Source: DATGKK01 sp035294725
GTDB lineage: Bacteria; Actinomycetota; Acidimicrobiia; Acidimicrobiales; Bog-793
NCBI GenBank assembly: GCA_035294725.1
Contig: DATGKK010000124.1
Location: forward strand, 1 to 40,528
Direction of reading: 5' to 3'
Length of the DNA stretch: 40,528 nucleotides
The position numbers and the translations under genes are program-made. Below the pieces are notes generated by a model. It saw only the letters and a program-made list of their open reading frames with translations, was not told the origin of the DNA and did no database searches. Position 1 is the stretch's first letter. Every line of letters starts with the position of its first letter. Positions 8,989-16,388 of the stretch are shown one piece after another.

Positions 8989-10236
8989 GTGAGCAGCCAG
9001 GGCGAGAGCCGGCTCCTGCGCCTCCCGGGCTTCGTGAACGCCCACTCGCATGCCTTCCACCGCGCGCTGAGGGGGCTGAGCGAGCTGCGCTCGGGCGACT
9101 TTTGGACCTGGCGCCAGCTCATGTACTCCGTGGCGGACCGGCTCGACCCGGACTCCTACCGGGAGCTCGCCACCTACGTCTATGCCGAGATGGTGCTCGC
9201 CGGGTGGACGGCGGTCGGCGAGTTCCACTACCTCCACCACGGTCCCGGGGGCACCCCGTACTCGGACCGCAACGAGATGACCTGGTCCATCCTCGAGGCG
9301 GCGCGCGTTGCCGGCATCCGCCTCACCGTGCTCGACGCCTGCTACCTGCAGGCCGGCGTGAAGGGCGAGGAGCTGAGCGGGGCCCAGCTCCGCTTCTCGG
9401 ACGGGGACGGCGACAGCTGGAGCCGGAGGGTGACCGAGGCGGCCGAGTCGGGGCGCCTCGCGGCCGGCGAGGGCCGGGCGCGCCTCGGCGCGGCGATCCA
9501 CAGCGTCAGGGCCGTCCCGCCCTCGGCGATGGGCTCGGTCGCCGCCTGGGCGGCCCACAACGACGCGCCCCTGCACGTGCACGTCTCCGAGCAGCGCCGC
9601 GAGAACGACGAGGCGCTCGCCGAGCTCTCCATGACGCCGACCGAGGTGCTGGTCGCGGCGGGAGCCGTCACCTCGGCGGCGACTGCCGTGCACGCCACCC
9701 ATCTCACGGCGAGCGACGTCACCCGCTGGGGGTTCGCCCGGGCGAGCGTCTGCGCCTGCCCGACGACCGAGCGCGACCTCGGCGACGGCGTCGGCCCCTT
9801 CCCCGACCTTGTCGACTCGGGAGCTCGCCTTTGCCTCGGGAGCGACTCGCACGCCGTCGTCGACCCCTTCGAGGAGGCGCGCTCGCTCGAGACCCACTGC
9901 CGCCTCGTTGCCGAGCGCCGGGGCGTGTTCGGCGTCGACGCCCTCCTCCACGCGGCGAGCGCGGGCGGCGCCCGCTCCCTCGGATGGGATCCCGCCGCGA
10001 TCGAGGGCCGCGACTACGTCGAGCTCCGCCTCGACGGCTCGCTGCCGCTCGCCGGCGGCGACACCTCGGAGGACGAGTCCCGCGCCCTCGCCGTGTTCGC
10101 GGCCGGGCCGGGCGACGTCGAGCGGGTCGTCGTCGGGGGCGAGACCCTCGTCGAGGGGGGCGAGCACGTCCGCCTCGGCCCGCGGCGAGCCGTCGCGGCC
10201 GGCCTGCGCCGGGCGATCCTGCGGGTGATCGAGTGA
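8989..10236 (+). CDS. hutF: Formimidoylglutamate deiminase (HutF), N-terminally short
   Basis: Amidohydrolase-superfamily enzyme that converts N-formimidoyl-L-glutamate to N-formyl-L-glutamate plus ammonia. Metal and substrate motifs are clear: GFVNAHSHAFHRALRG close to the N-terminus, AIHSVRAVPPSAM, HVHVSEQRRE, HATHLTASDV and LGSDSHAVVDPFEE. The product is 415 residues against about 450 for typical HutF. The usual N-terminal beta-sandwich strands before the HSH motif are almost absent, although the matching C-terminal strands are present. The region upstream in frame does not resemble the missing part, so this is a compact form rather than a missed start. The GTG start is 19 bases after hutU. 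HutF in place of HutG-type formiminoglutamase commits the pathway to the formylglutamate branch, but no deformylase gene is seen here. Confidence 0.92.
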   Translation: MSSQGESRLLRLPGFVNAHSHAFHRALRGLSELRSGDFWTWRQLMYSVADRLDPDSYRELATYVYAEMVLAGWTAVGEFHYLHHGPGGTPYSDRNEMTWSILEAARVAGIRLTVLDACYLQAGVKGEELSGAQLRFSDGDGDSWSRRVTEAAESGRLAAGEGRARLGAAIHSVRAVPPSAMGSVAAWAAHNDAPLHVHVSEQRRENDEALAELSMTPTEVLVAAGAVTSAATAVHATHLTASDVTRWGFARASVCACPTTERDLGDGVGPFPDLVDSGARLCLGSDSHAVVDPFEEARSLETHCRLVAERRGVFGVDALLHAASAGGARSLGWDPAAIEGRDYVELRLDGSLPLAGGDTSEDESRALAVFAAGPGDVERVVVGGETLVEGGEHVRLGPRRAVAAGLRRAILRVIE

Positions 10237-11456
10237 GCCGGCTCCTGCTCCGCTCGGCCCGCCTGTTCACCTCCCGCGAGCCCACCGGCGGCGTCATCGC
10301 GTCCGGTGCGCTCCTCGCCGAGGAGGGCCGCATCGCCGTCGTCGGCGAGGGCTCCGAGCTCCGGGAGGCGCTTCGAGCGGGCGGGACGGGCGAGATCGAG
10401 GAGGTCGACCTCGAAGGGGCCCTCGTGACACCGGGTCTCGTCGACGCCCACACCCATCCGGTCTACGGGGGGCACCGCTTCGCCGAGATCTCGGCACGAT
10501 CGAGGGGCGCCTCCTACTCCGAGATCGCCCGCTCGGGGGGCGGGATCGCCTCGAGCGTCGCCGCGACGAGGGCAGCCGCGCCCGCCGAGCTCGAGCTCGG
10601 GGTGCGCTCGCGCCTCGAGGCATGGCTCGCCGGCGGCACCACGACGGTCGAGGCGAAGACGGGCTACCACCTCGACGAGGCCGGCGAGCTCTCCGACGTC
10701 CGGCTGCTCGCCGGCCTCGCCGAGCCCGCCTCCCGGTCGAGCGAACGGCTCCCGGCCGTCGAGGTGACCTACCTCGCCGGCCACGCCGTCGGGCCCGAGT
10801 GGGAGGGCGATCCCGACGGGTACGCGGCCGAGGTCGCGCGCTGGTCCGGCCCGGCCAAGGCGGCCGGAGCCCGCCACGCGGACGTGTTCTGCGACGCCGG
10901 CTACTTCACGGTCGACCAAGCACGCGTGATGCTCTCCGCCGCGAGGCAGGCCGGCCTGATCCCCCGCCTGCACGCCGACGAGCTCGCCCGCAGCCGAGGC
11001 GCCGAGCTCGCCGCCGAGCTCGGCTGCGCCTCGGCCGACCACCTCCTCTGTGTCGACGACCCCGGCATCGCCGCCCTTGCTGCCGCCGGGGTCGCGGCAA
11101 CGCTCGCCCCGGTCACGGCCCTCGCCATGGGCAGGACACCGCCGGCCCGGGCGCTGCTCGACGCCGGAGTGACGGTCGCGCTCGGGAGCGACCACAACCC
11201 GGGCACCTGCGGCACGACCTCGATGAGCCTCGTCGTCGCCCTCGCCGTCGCCGAGCTCGGCCTCTCGGTGGACGAGGCCCTCGTGGCGGCGACGGCGGGC
11301 GGGGCCCGCTCGTTGCGCCGGCCCGACCGCGGCCGCCTCGAGCCCGGCCTGCGGGCCGATCTCGTGGCCTGGCCGGTGGACCACGAAGGCGCCTTTGCCT
11401 GGTCCTACGGGCTAGAGCCGACGGCCGTCTGGGTCGAAGGGACGCGGCGAGTCTGA
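10233..11456 (+). CDS. hutI: Imidazolonepropionase
   Basis: Third step of histidine degradation: hydrolyses 4-imidazolone-5-propionate to N-formimidoyl-L-glutamate, the HutF substrate. It is a 407-residue amidohydrolase. It has the metal-binding VDAHTHPVYGGHR, the substrate-contact EIARSGGGIASSVAATR, GTTTVEAKTGYHL, LHADELARSRGAELAAELG and the late ALGSDHNPGTCG with the metal-ligand Asp. The GTG start overlaps the hutF stop as GTGA, so it is the last gene of a translationally coupled hutH-U-F-I unit. Its stop lies 4 bases from the 3' end of the convergent 103-residue gene. I see no strong terminator hairpin between them. Identification is secure. Confidence 0.96.
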   Translation: MSRLLLRSARLFTSREPTGGVIASGALLAEEGRIAVVGEGSELREALRAGGTGEIEEVDLEGALVTPGLVDAHTHPVYGGHRFAEISARSRGASYSEIARSGGGIASSVAATRAAAPAELELGVRSRLEAWLAGGTTTVEAKTGYHLDEAGELSDVRLLAGLAEPASRSSERLPAVEVTYLAGHAVGPEWEGDPDGYAAEVARWSGPAKAAGARHADVFCDAGYFTVDQARVMLSAARQAGLIPRLHADELARSRGAELAAELGCASADHLLCVDDPGIAALAAAGVAATLAPVTALAMGRTPPARALLDAGVTVALGSDHNPGTCGTTSMSLVVALAVAELGLSVDEALVAATAGGARSLRRPDRGRLEPGLRADLVAWPVDHEGAFAWSYGLEPTAVWVEGTRRV

Positions 11457-11460
11457 GGGC

Positions 11461-11772
11461 TCACCGGAGCCGGCGCTCGACCCGTCCCGCGAGCGAGCCG
11501 GCGAGCTGCTCCCAGGACCGGTTCCCCTTCACCCACAGCCAGATCTCCCGCCTCGCCGAGGCGAAGGCCGCCTCGACCGCTTCCCTCGCCGGCCCCGCCC
11601 CGTCCTGCCATGCCCTCGCGGCGTGGGCCGCGAGGACGCGCGGGGCGCTGTCACGAGCCTGCGCCGGTGCCTGCCGGGCCGCCTCGCGCAGCACAGCGAG
11701 CAGCCCCGCCGGCTCGGCGAGCGGAGCGAGGCGGGGCGAACGCCGCCCGGCGAGGCGACCCGCCGTGCTCAT
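11461..11772 (-). CDS. Hypothetical 103-residue protein, last gene of the sulfite-reduction operon
   Basis: Not recognised. The protein is Ala/Arg-rich and mostly predicted helical, with no cysteines, so it does not bind an iron-sulfur cluster by itself. The most distinctive part is the C-terminal ARREIWLWVKGNRSWEQLAG stretch with three Trp residues. Its ATG overlaps the stop of the FrhB-like gene (ATGA), so it is translated with that gene and is likely to be functionally tied to it, perhaps as a small accessory or assembly protein. This is inference from position only. The 3' end nearly touches hutI on the other strand. Confidence 0.6.
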   Translation of the reverse strand: MSTAGRLAGRRSPRLAPLAEPAGLLAVLREAARQAPAQARDSAPRVLAAHAARAWQDGAGPAREAVEAAFASARREIWLWVKGNRSWEQLAGSLAGRVERRLR

Positions 11773-12998
11773 TGCATCCAGGCCGGAGCCCGGTCAGTGC
11801 CCCCGTAGAAGGCGAGGTGCTCGTCGTAGGGGACGAACAGGGGCCCCTCGGGCTCGAAGGGCCGGTGCAGGGAGCCCCTCGCGACCTTCGCGTCGAGGCG
11901 GTCGAGCCGCTCGAGCGCCTCGGGAGAGTCGGGCTCGCGCACCTCGAGCTCCCCGGCCACGAGGGCGAGCGCCCGCGTCCCGGCGCCGGTGCGGGCGATG
12001 ACGGTCGAGAGGCCCGGCCCCGACCCCACGCTGCCGACGGAGAGGTCGGCCGCCCGGCCGAGGAAGTCGCTGCACTCGTCGCACCCGGAAAGGGCGGCGC
12101 CGTGGAACGCCTTCACCGGCTCGTCGACGAGCACCTCCCCGTCGCGGTCGGTGACGACGAGGCGGCCATGGACCACGTCCACCTTCCCGACCCGGGCGAG
12201 GTCGACCCCGCGAGCGTCCTGCAGCTCGCGCACCATGAGCTTGGAGTAGTCGAAGCTCTTCGTGCAGTACAGGGCGATCGTGAGCACGACCGAGTCGACG
12301 CCGGAGCCGTGCGCGCCCCGCCGCCAGCGTCTCGCCTGCAGCGCCCGGAGGCCCTCGATCTCACACGGGGTGCCGACGAACGCGATCCGGGCGGAGGGAT
12401 CGAGCCCCGCCCGGGCAAGGTCGAGGACAGAGAGGGCGAGCGTCTGGTTGTAGAAGCTCCCGGCGGCCTCCCGGATCTCCTCCGGCGTCGTGGCGAGGTG
12501 CGCCACACCCTTGCACGGCTGGGCGGGATCCTCGCGGGCCACAACCGCGCCGTCGATCTCCCCCGCCGCAAGGCAGGCGAGGAGGATGGCCGTGACGACG
12601 CCGCCGTCTTGGGCCGAGGGGGCGAAGCGAGGGCTCTCGGGGCGGACCCGGGCGGCAAGCAGCTGCTCCACCCGGCCGAGGCCGGAGACCTCAGGTCCTG
12701 GAGCGACCGTCGCGCATGCTCGCTCGTCGGGGACCTCGTCCGCGGCCGCGGCCGTCTCGCCAGAGGGCAGCCACGTCGCCTCGTAGCGGAGGCCGCCACG
12801 GGGGCAGAAGTCCCAGCAAAGGGAGCAGCCGGTGCACATCTTCACGAGCTCGGGCAGGTCGTTGCGGCCGATCCCGATGGAGTCGGTCGGGCAGGCGGCG
12901 ACGCAGGCCCCGCAGCGGACGCAGCGATCGGCGTCGATCACGGCTGACGCGAGCTGCCAGAACCAGACCTTGCCGGGGGCCTCGGCCATCCCGCTCAT
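11769..12998 (-). CDS. FrhB/FpoF-family F420H2 dehydrogenase subunit with N-terminal 2x[4Fe-4S] ferredoxin domain; proposed electron donor to sulfite reductase
   Basis: Family members oxidise reduced coenzyme F420 with FAD and pass electrons to iron-sulfur clusters. In this 409-residue protein two ferredoxin motifs come first: CVRCGACVAACP (Cys26, 29, 32, 36) and CTGCSLCWDFCP (Cys55, 58, 61, 65). The FrhB N-terminal domain follows with AQDGGVVTAILL near 129-140. The C-terminal domain contains VGTPCEIEGL (Cys212), ALYCTKSFDYSKL (Cys245) and SGCDECSDF (Cys306, Cys309), the set expected to hold a third cluster, then ADLSVGSVGSGPG. This is the domain order of FpoF/FqoF and of the N-terminal half of archaeal F420-dependent sulfite reductase. 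The gene follows sir directly. The chosen ATG has GGGAGAGGG upstream. An in-frame ATG at 13049 overlaps the sir stop as ATGA and would add 17 residues. The F420 role is family knowledge; the link to sulfite is inferred. Confidence 0.87.
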   Translation of the reverse strand: MSGMAEAPGKVWFWQLASAVIDADRCVRCGACVAACPTDSIGIGRNDLPELVKMCTGCSLCWDFCPRGGLRYEATWLPSGETAAAADEVPDERACATVAPGPEVSGLGRVEQLLAARVRPESPRFAPSAQDGGVVTAILLACLAAGEIDGAVVAREDPAQPCKGVAHLATTPEEIREAAGSFYNQTLALSVLDLARAGLDPSARIAFVGTPCEIEGLRALQARRWRRGAHGSGVDSVVLTIALYCTKSFDYSKLMVRELQDARGVDLARVGKVDVVHGRLVVTDRDGEVLVDEPVKAFHGAALSGCDECSDFLGRAADLSVGSVGSGPGLSTVIARTGAGTRALALVAGELEVREPDSPEALERLDRLDAKVARGSLHRPFEPEGPLFVPYDEHLAFYGGTDRAPAWMQ

Positions 12999-13045
12999 CC
13001 GGGCCCTCTCCCGGGGATGGGAGAGCGCGACCGGCACCGGAGCGG

Positions 13046-14749
13046 TCATCGCGGTGAAAGGGCCGAGCCGGCCGGGCGGGGCCGGTGGTCGTGGTCGGGG
13101 CTGATGGCGGCGTGGACCTCGTCGAGGGGCGTCCGTCGGGCCCACTCGTGGAAACGCTCGTTGCCCGAGCGCTGCTCGATGAAGCGCTCGACGACGCGGG
13201 CGAGCGCCTCGGGCACCTCGGCCATGGGGAGGGCGCCTTCCACCCAGTCGCCAAAGCCGGCGTCCCTGCCGAGGCTCCCCCCGAGGCAGATGTCGACGGC
13301 CTCCACGATCTCGTCGCCGACGTGCGCCGTCTCGCCGCGGAACCCGATGTCGGCGATCTGGGGCTGGGCGCACGAGGCCGGGCAGCCCGAGAGGTGCAGG
13401 CGGATGACGTCGTCGAGGCGCCGGTCCCGGGTGCCCTGAGGGCCCCCGAACCGCCCGGCGAAGCGCCGGTCGAGCTCCCGGGCCCAGCCGAGGGCCCGGA
13501 CCTTGGTCTCGACGATCGCGAACCGGCAGAGCTCGCTCCCGGTGCAGGCGACGACGCCGCGCTCGAAGGGCCCGGGGAACGGCGAGCACCGCTCGAGCAG
13601 CTCCTCGGCGAGGAGGTCGTCGAGCCGATCCTCGGCCACCCCGGTGATCACGAAGTTCTGGTCGTTCGCGAGCCGCACCTCACCCTCGCCGTAGCTCTCG
13701 GCGAGCCGGGCGAGCTCGATGAAGTCGGCCCCGGCCATCCTCCCGACTGGCACGGAGCAGCCGACGTACGAGCGGCCGGGCCGGTGCTCGGCGTGCACCC
13801 CGATGTGGTCGCCCCGGTAACGGCGGGTGAGCTCGGTGCCCGCCGGGCGGAGCTCGACCGCCGCCCGCCGCGCGAGCTCGAGTCGGATCCTCTCCGGCCC
13901 GAGCTCCTCGACGAGGTAGCGGAGCCTCGCCGTCCCGCGGTTCTCCCGGTTGCCGAGCTCCCCGAACAGCTGGGCGATCGCCCGGCAGAGCTCGACGGCC
14001 TCGTGCCGCCCGACGAAGACGTCGAGATCGGTCGCCATGCGGGGCCCGTCAGACAGGCCCCCGCCGACAAGGAGGTTGAAGCCGAGCTCGCCGCCCGGGC
14101 CCTCGGCGGGCCACAGGCCGACGTCGTTGATCTCGGCCTGGGCGCAGTCGTCGAGGCAGCCGGTGATCGACAGCTTGAACTTGCGCGGGAGGTTGGCGTA
14201 CTCGCGGTTGCCGGTGAAGAAGTCGGAGACCGCACGGGCCACCGGTGAGGCGTCGAAGGCCTCGTCACGGTCGACACCTGCGACCGGGCACGAGACCACG
14301 TTGCGGGCCGAGTCGCCGCAGGCCTGCACGGTCGTGAGGCCGGCCGCCTCGAGACGGTCCCAGATCTCGGGCACCGTGCCGATCCGGACCCAGTGGAGCT
14401 GGACGTCCTGGCGGGTCGTGAGGTCGCCGTACCGGGCGCCCCAGACCGGGTGCTCCGCCGGCGCCTCGGCGTACTGCTCGATGAGCTCGCCGATCACCCG
14501 CACCTGGGCGGCTCTGAGCCGTCCGGCCGGGACCTTCACCCGCAGCATGAAGGCGTCGCCGCCCTGGCGCTGGGGGTAGATCCCGACCCACTTCAGCCGC
14601 TCGGTCTCGCCCGGCACCGCCGCGATCGCCGCCGGGCCCTCGTGGGCGTACCGGCTCCGGACGGCCTCGGCCACCTCGAGCGGGTGCCGCTCGAGCTTCC
14701 ACTGCTCGACCTGGTTGAGCGGCTCACCCCGCCGCAGGAGGAATTCCAT
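13046..14749 (-). CDS. sir: Siroheme- and [4Fe-4S]-containing nitrite/sulfite reductase, assigned as assimilatory sulfite reductase
   Basis: Predicted six-electron reduction of sulfite to sulfide in the cytoplasm. The 567-residue protein has the duplicated ferrodoxin-like half plus siroheme-domain layout of ferredoxin-type sulfite/nitrite reductases. The cluster and siroheme ligands are seen as CTGSELC (Cys402, Cys408) and SGCPASC (Cys456, Cys460). The substrate-side signature GDSARNVVSCPVAG lies near 145-158. The first half also carries SITGCLDDC (Cys198, Cys202), a Cx3C echo of the true ligand motif. No flavin or NADPH domain is present, so an external donor is needed. The neighbours, cysH upstream and the FrhB-like gene downstream, point to sulfite rather than nitrite and to F420H2 as possible electron source. 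The start is the ATG 25 bases after the cysH stop; only a weak ribosome-binding site is visible. Confidence 0.92.
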   Translation of the reverse strand: MEFLLRRGEPLNQVEQWKLERHPLEVAEAVRSRYAHEGPAAIAAVPGETERLKWVGIYPQRQGGDAFMLRVKVPAGRLRAAQVRVIGELIEQYAEAPAEHPVWGARYGDLTTRQDVQLHWVRIGTVPEIWDRLEAAGLTTVQACGDSARNVVSCPVAGVDRDEAFDASPVARAVSDFFTGNREYANLPRKFKLSITGCLDDCAQAEINDVGLWPAEGPGGELGFNLLVGGGLSDGPRMATDLDVFVGRHEAVELCRAIAQLFGELGNRENRGTARLRYLVEELGPERIRLELARRAAVELRPAGTELTRRYRGDHIGVHAEHRPGRSYVGCSVPVGRMAGADFIELARLAESYGEGEVRLANDQNFVITGVAEDRLDDLLAEELLERCSPFPGPFERGVVACTGSELCRFAIVETKVRALGWARELDRRFAGRFGGPQGTRDRRLDDVIRLHLSGCPASCAQPQIADIGFRGETAHVGDEIVEAVDICLGGSLGRDAGFGDWVEGALPMAEVPEALARVVERFIEQRSGNERFHEWARRTPLDEVHAAISPDHDHRPRPAGSALSPR

Positions 14750-14774
14750 CGTCGCGCTCGCTGTCGCCAGGGCG

Positions 14775-15584
14775 TCAGAGGTGCAGGCCGCACTCGGTCT
14801 TGTCCTGCCCGGGCCACCGCCCCTCGCGCGGGTGGTGGCCGGCGGCGACCGGCTGTGTCGTCGGCGCGCAGCCGATGGAGACGTAGCCGACGTAGGTGAG
14901 GGGGTGCAGGGGGAGCCCGTGCTCGGCGAGGTACTCGTCGACGTCCTCGTCGGACCAGGTGGCAAGCGGGTTCACCTTCACCATGTCCCGAGCCGCGTCG
15001 ACGCCGGCGATGGGGGCGCCGGCCCGCTCGGGGGTGTCGACCCTCTTCAGGCCCGTGACCCAGGCCCCTCGCCCGGCGATCGCCCGCGCGAGCGGCTCGA
15101 CCTTGCGGACCTGGCAGCACCCGTCACTCCCGCAGGGCTGGACGTCGGGCGCAACCTCGGGGTGGGTGACCGTGAGGTTGAGGCCCCAGCTCGTCCGGAG
15201 GTGCTCGACGAAGGCGAGCGTCTCGGGGAAGTGGTACCCGGTGTCGAGGAAGACGATCTCGGCATCGGCCTTCACCTTGCGCACGAGGTCGACGAGGACG
15301 ACGTCCTGGAACGAGCTCGCCACGATGGCGTCGTCGCCGTAGCGCGCGAAGGTCCACTCGACGGCCGCGGCGGCGGCGTCCCGGACCGGGAGCGTCTCCC
15401 ACTCCGCCGAGAGCCGGGCGAGCTCCGCCTCGAGCCCATGCTCCGGAGCCGGGCCACCGTCGCCCTCGACCTGGCCGGTCCTCGCCGGGGTCGTGCCGTC
15501 GCTCACCTCACCACCTGCCTTCCCTCTCGGCCCCGCCGCTCTGGCACGCCGCCTGCTGCTCGCGCCTTTCCGCCGGGCACTCAT
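14775..15584 (-). CDS. cysH: CysH family adenylylsulfate (APS) reductase with an altered [4Fe-4S] ligand set
   Basis: Reduces APS (or PAPS) to sulfite with thioredoxin. In the 269-residue product the PP-loop-like ASSFQD segment is near 89-94, followed by FLDTGYHFPETL. The APS-reductase cysteine pair is Cys156-Cys157 (DGCCQVRKVEPL), and the catalytic Cys265 sits in KTECGLH. Standard iron-sulfur APS reductases carry a second CxxC pair. Here the motif reads SIGCAPTTQPV, so Cys239 is present but the fourth ligand position is Thr242. This is either a three-cysteine cluster site or a degenerate one. The ATG start is supported by a -10 element 8 bases upstream (leaderless). The basic, low-complexity first 26 residues leave a GTG at 15506 as an alternative start. 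First gene of the operon with sir and the FrhB-like gene. Confidence 0.92.
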   Translation of the reverse strand: MSARRKGASSRRRARAAGPRGKAGGEVSDGTTPARTGQVEGDGGPAPEHGLEAELARLSAEWETLPVRDAAAAAVEWTFARYGDDAIVASSFQDVVLVDLVRKVKADAEIVFLDTGYHFPETLAFVEHLRTSWGLNLTVTHPEVAPDVQPCGSDGCCQVRKVEPLARAIAGRGAWVTGLKRVDTPERAGAPIAGVDAARDMVKVNPLATWSDEDVDEYLAEHGLPLHPLTYVGYVSIGCAPTTQPVAAGHHPREGRWPGQDKTECGLHL

Positions 15585-15592
15585 CCCACGGT

Positions 15593-15598
15593 ACTATA
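15593..15598 (-). promoter_or_regulatory. -10 element of a leaderless promoter (cysH operon)
   Basis: TATAGT on the minus strand is 8 bases from the cysH ATG, placing the transcript start at or next to the start codon. No convincing -35 hexamer is seen at 17 bases. Confidence 0.55.
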
Positions 15599-15599
15599 C

Positions 15600-15616
15600 A
15601 TGACTAAACTGATCAT
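15600..15616. promoter_or_regulatory. Imperfect 17-bp palindrome between the divergent cysH and siroheme genes, candidate operator
   Basis: ATGACTAAACTGATCAT has symmetric outer arms ATGA/TCAT and a matching inner A/T pair around a central A. It lies in the only markedly AT-rich stretch of this locus, immediately upstream of the cysH -10 element and next to an AT-rich TATTTT (15616-15621) facing the siroheme gene. One site could control both directions. The regulator is not in the window. Confidence 0.35.
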
Positions 15617-15637
15617 ATTTTGCGACTTTCGACACCC

Positions 15638-16369
15638 ATGCCCGAGCCCACCTCGACCCGACCCCTGCGGCTGTTCCACGTCGCGCTCCGGCTCGAGGGC
15701 GAGCGTTGCCTCGTGGTCGGAGGAGGGGCCGTGGCGGCGCGCAAGGCCGGAGCGCTCCTCGAGGCCGGGGCGAGGGTGACCGTCGTCGCCCGCTCGACCG
15801 GCCCCGACCTCGAGGCCCTCGAGGCGGCGCCGACCGGGGGACGCCTCGAGGTGCTCCGGCGGGCCTACCGGGCCGGCGAGGCGGCCGCGCTGCCCGCGAG
15901 CGCTCCCCTCGAGCCGCAGGCGTGCGCCGGCGAGCGCCCGGGGTACCGCCTCGTGATCACGGCGACCGGCGTCGCCGAGGTCGACCGGGAGGTCTCCCTC
16001 GACGCCCGGCGCGCAGGGATCCTCGTGAACGCCGCCGACGACCCCGACCAGTGCACCTGGATCATGCCGTCGGTCGCCCGGTGCGGCGACGTCTCGGTCG
16101 CCGTCTCGACCGGAGGGGCGAGCCCCTACGGCGCCCGGTGGGTGCGGGAGCGCCTCGAGCCCCTCCTCGACGAGAGCGTCGCCGAGATGGTGGCGCTCCT
16201 CGGGCGGGCGCGCCGGGAGATCAGGAGCGCGAGGCGGCCGACCGAGGGCCTCGACTGGGAGGGGCTCGCAGCGTCGCTCTGGCCCCTCGTCGAGGCAGGG
16301 CGGTCGAGCGAGGCCGCCGACAGCCTGAGCGCCTTCGTCGCCGCCGCGGCCGAAGCGAAGAGGCCCTGA
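15638..16369 (+). CDS. Precorrin-2 dehydrogenase / sirohydrochlorin ferrochelatase (CysG N-terminal / Met8p type)
   Basis: Makes siroheme from precorrin-2: NAD+-dependent oxidation to sirohydrochlorin, then iron insertion. The 243-residue product matches the stand-alone form of the CysG N-terminal module. The Rossmann motif CLVVGGGAVAARKAGALLEA is near 26-45. It is followed by VNAADDPDQCTWIMPSVA and the hallmark GDVSVAVSTGGASP, with helical dimerisation and C-terminal segments after that. No uroporphyrinogen methyltransferase domain is attached, so precorrin-2 must come from a separate gene. It is divergent from cysH and supplies the cofactor for the sulfite reductase on the other side. The ATG at 15638 is chosen over a TTG at 15620; no clear ribosome-binding site is seen. 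Confidence 0.92.
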   Translation: MPEPTSTRPLRLFHVALRLEGERCLVVGGGAVAARKAGALLEAGARVTVVARSTGPDLEALEAAPTGGRLEVLRRAYRAGEAAALPASAPLEPQACAGERPGYRLVITATGVAEVDREVSLDARRAGILVNAADDPDQCTWIMPSVARCGDVSVAVSTGGASPYGARWVRERLEPLLDESVAEMVALLGRARREIRSARRPTEGLDWEGLAASLWPLVEAGRSSEAADSLSAFVAAAAEAKRP

Positions 16370-16374
16370 GGCAC

Positions 16375-16380
16375 TATCTT
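16375..16380 (+). promoter_or_regulatory. -10 element of a leaderless promoter (uppS)
   Basis: TATCTT lies 8 bases before the uppS GTG at 16389, immediately after the stop of the siroheme gene. Confidence 0.45.
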
Positions 16381-16388
16381 CGGCCGGC

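Noticed and set aside
13046..14749. Assignment of the siroheme enzyme as a nitrite reductase
   Set aside because: The family includes both activities, but the flanking cysH gene and absence of nitrate or nitrite genes favour sulfite. Nitrite side activity cannot be excluded.
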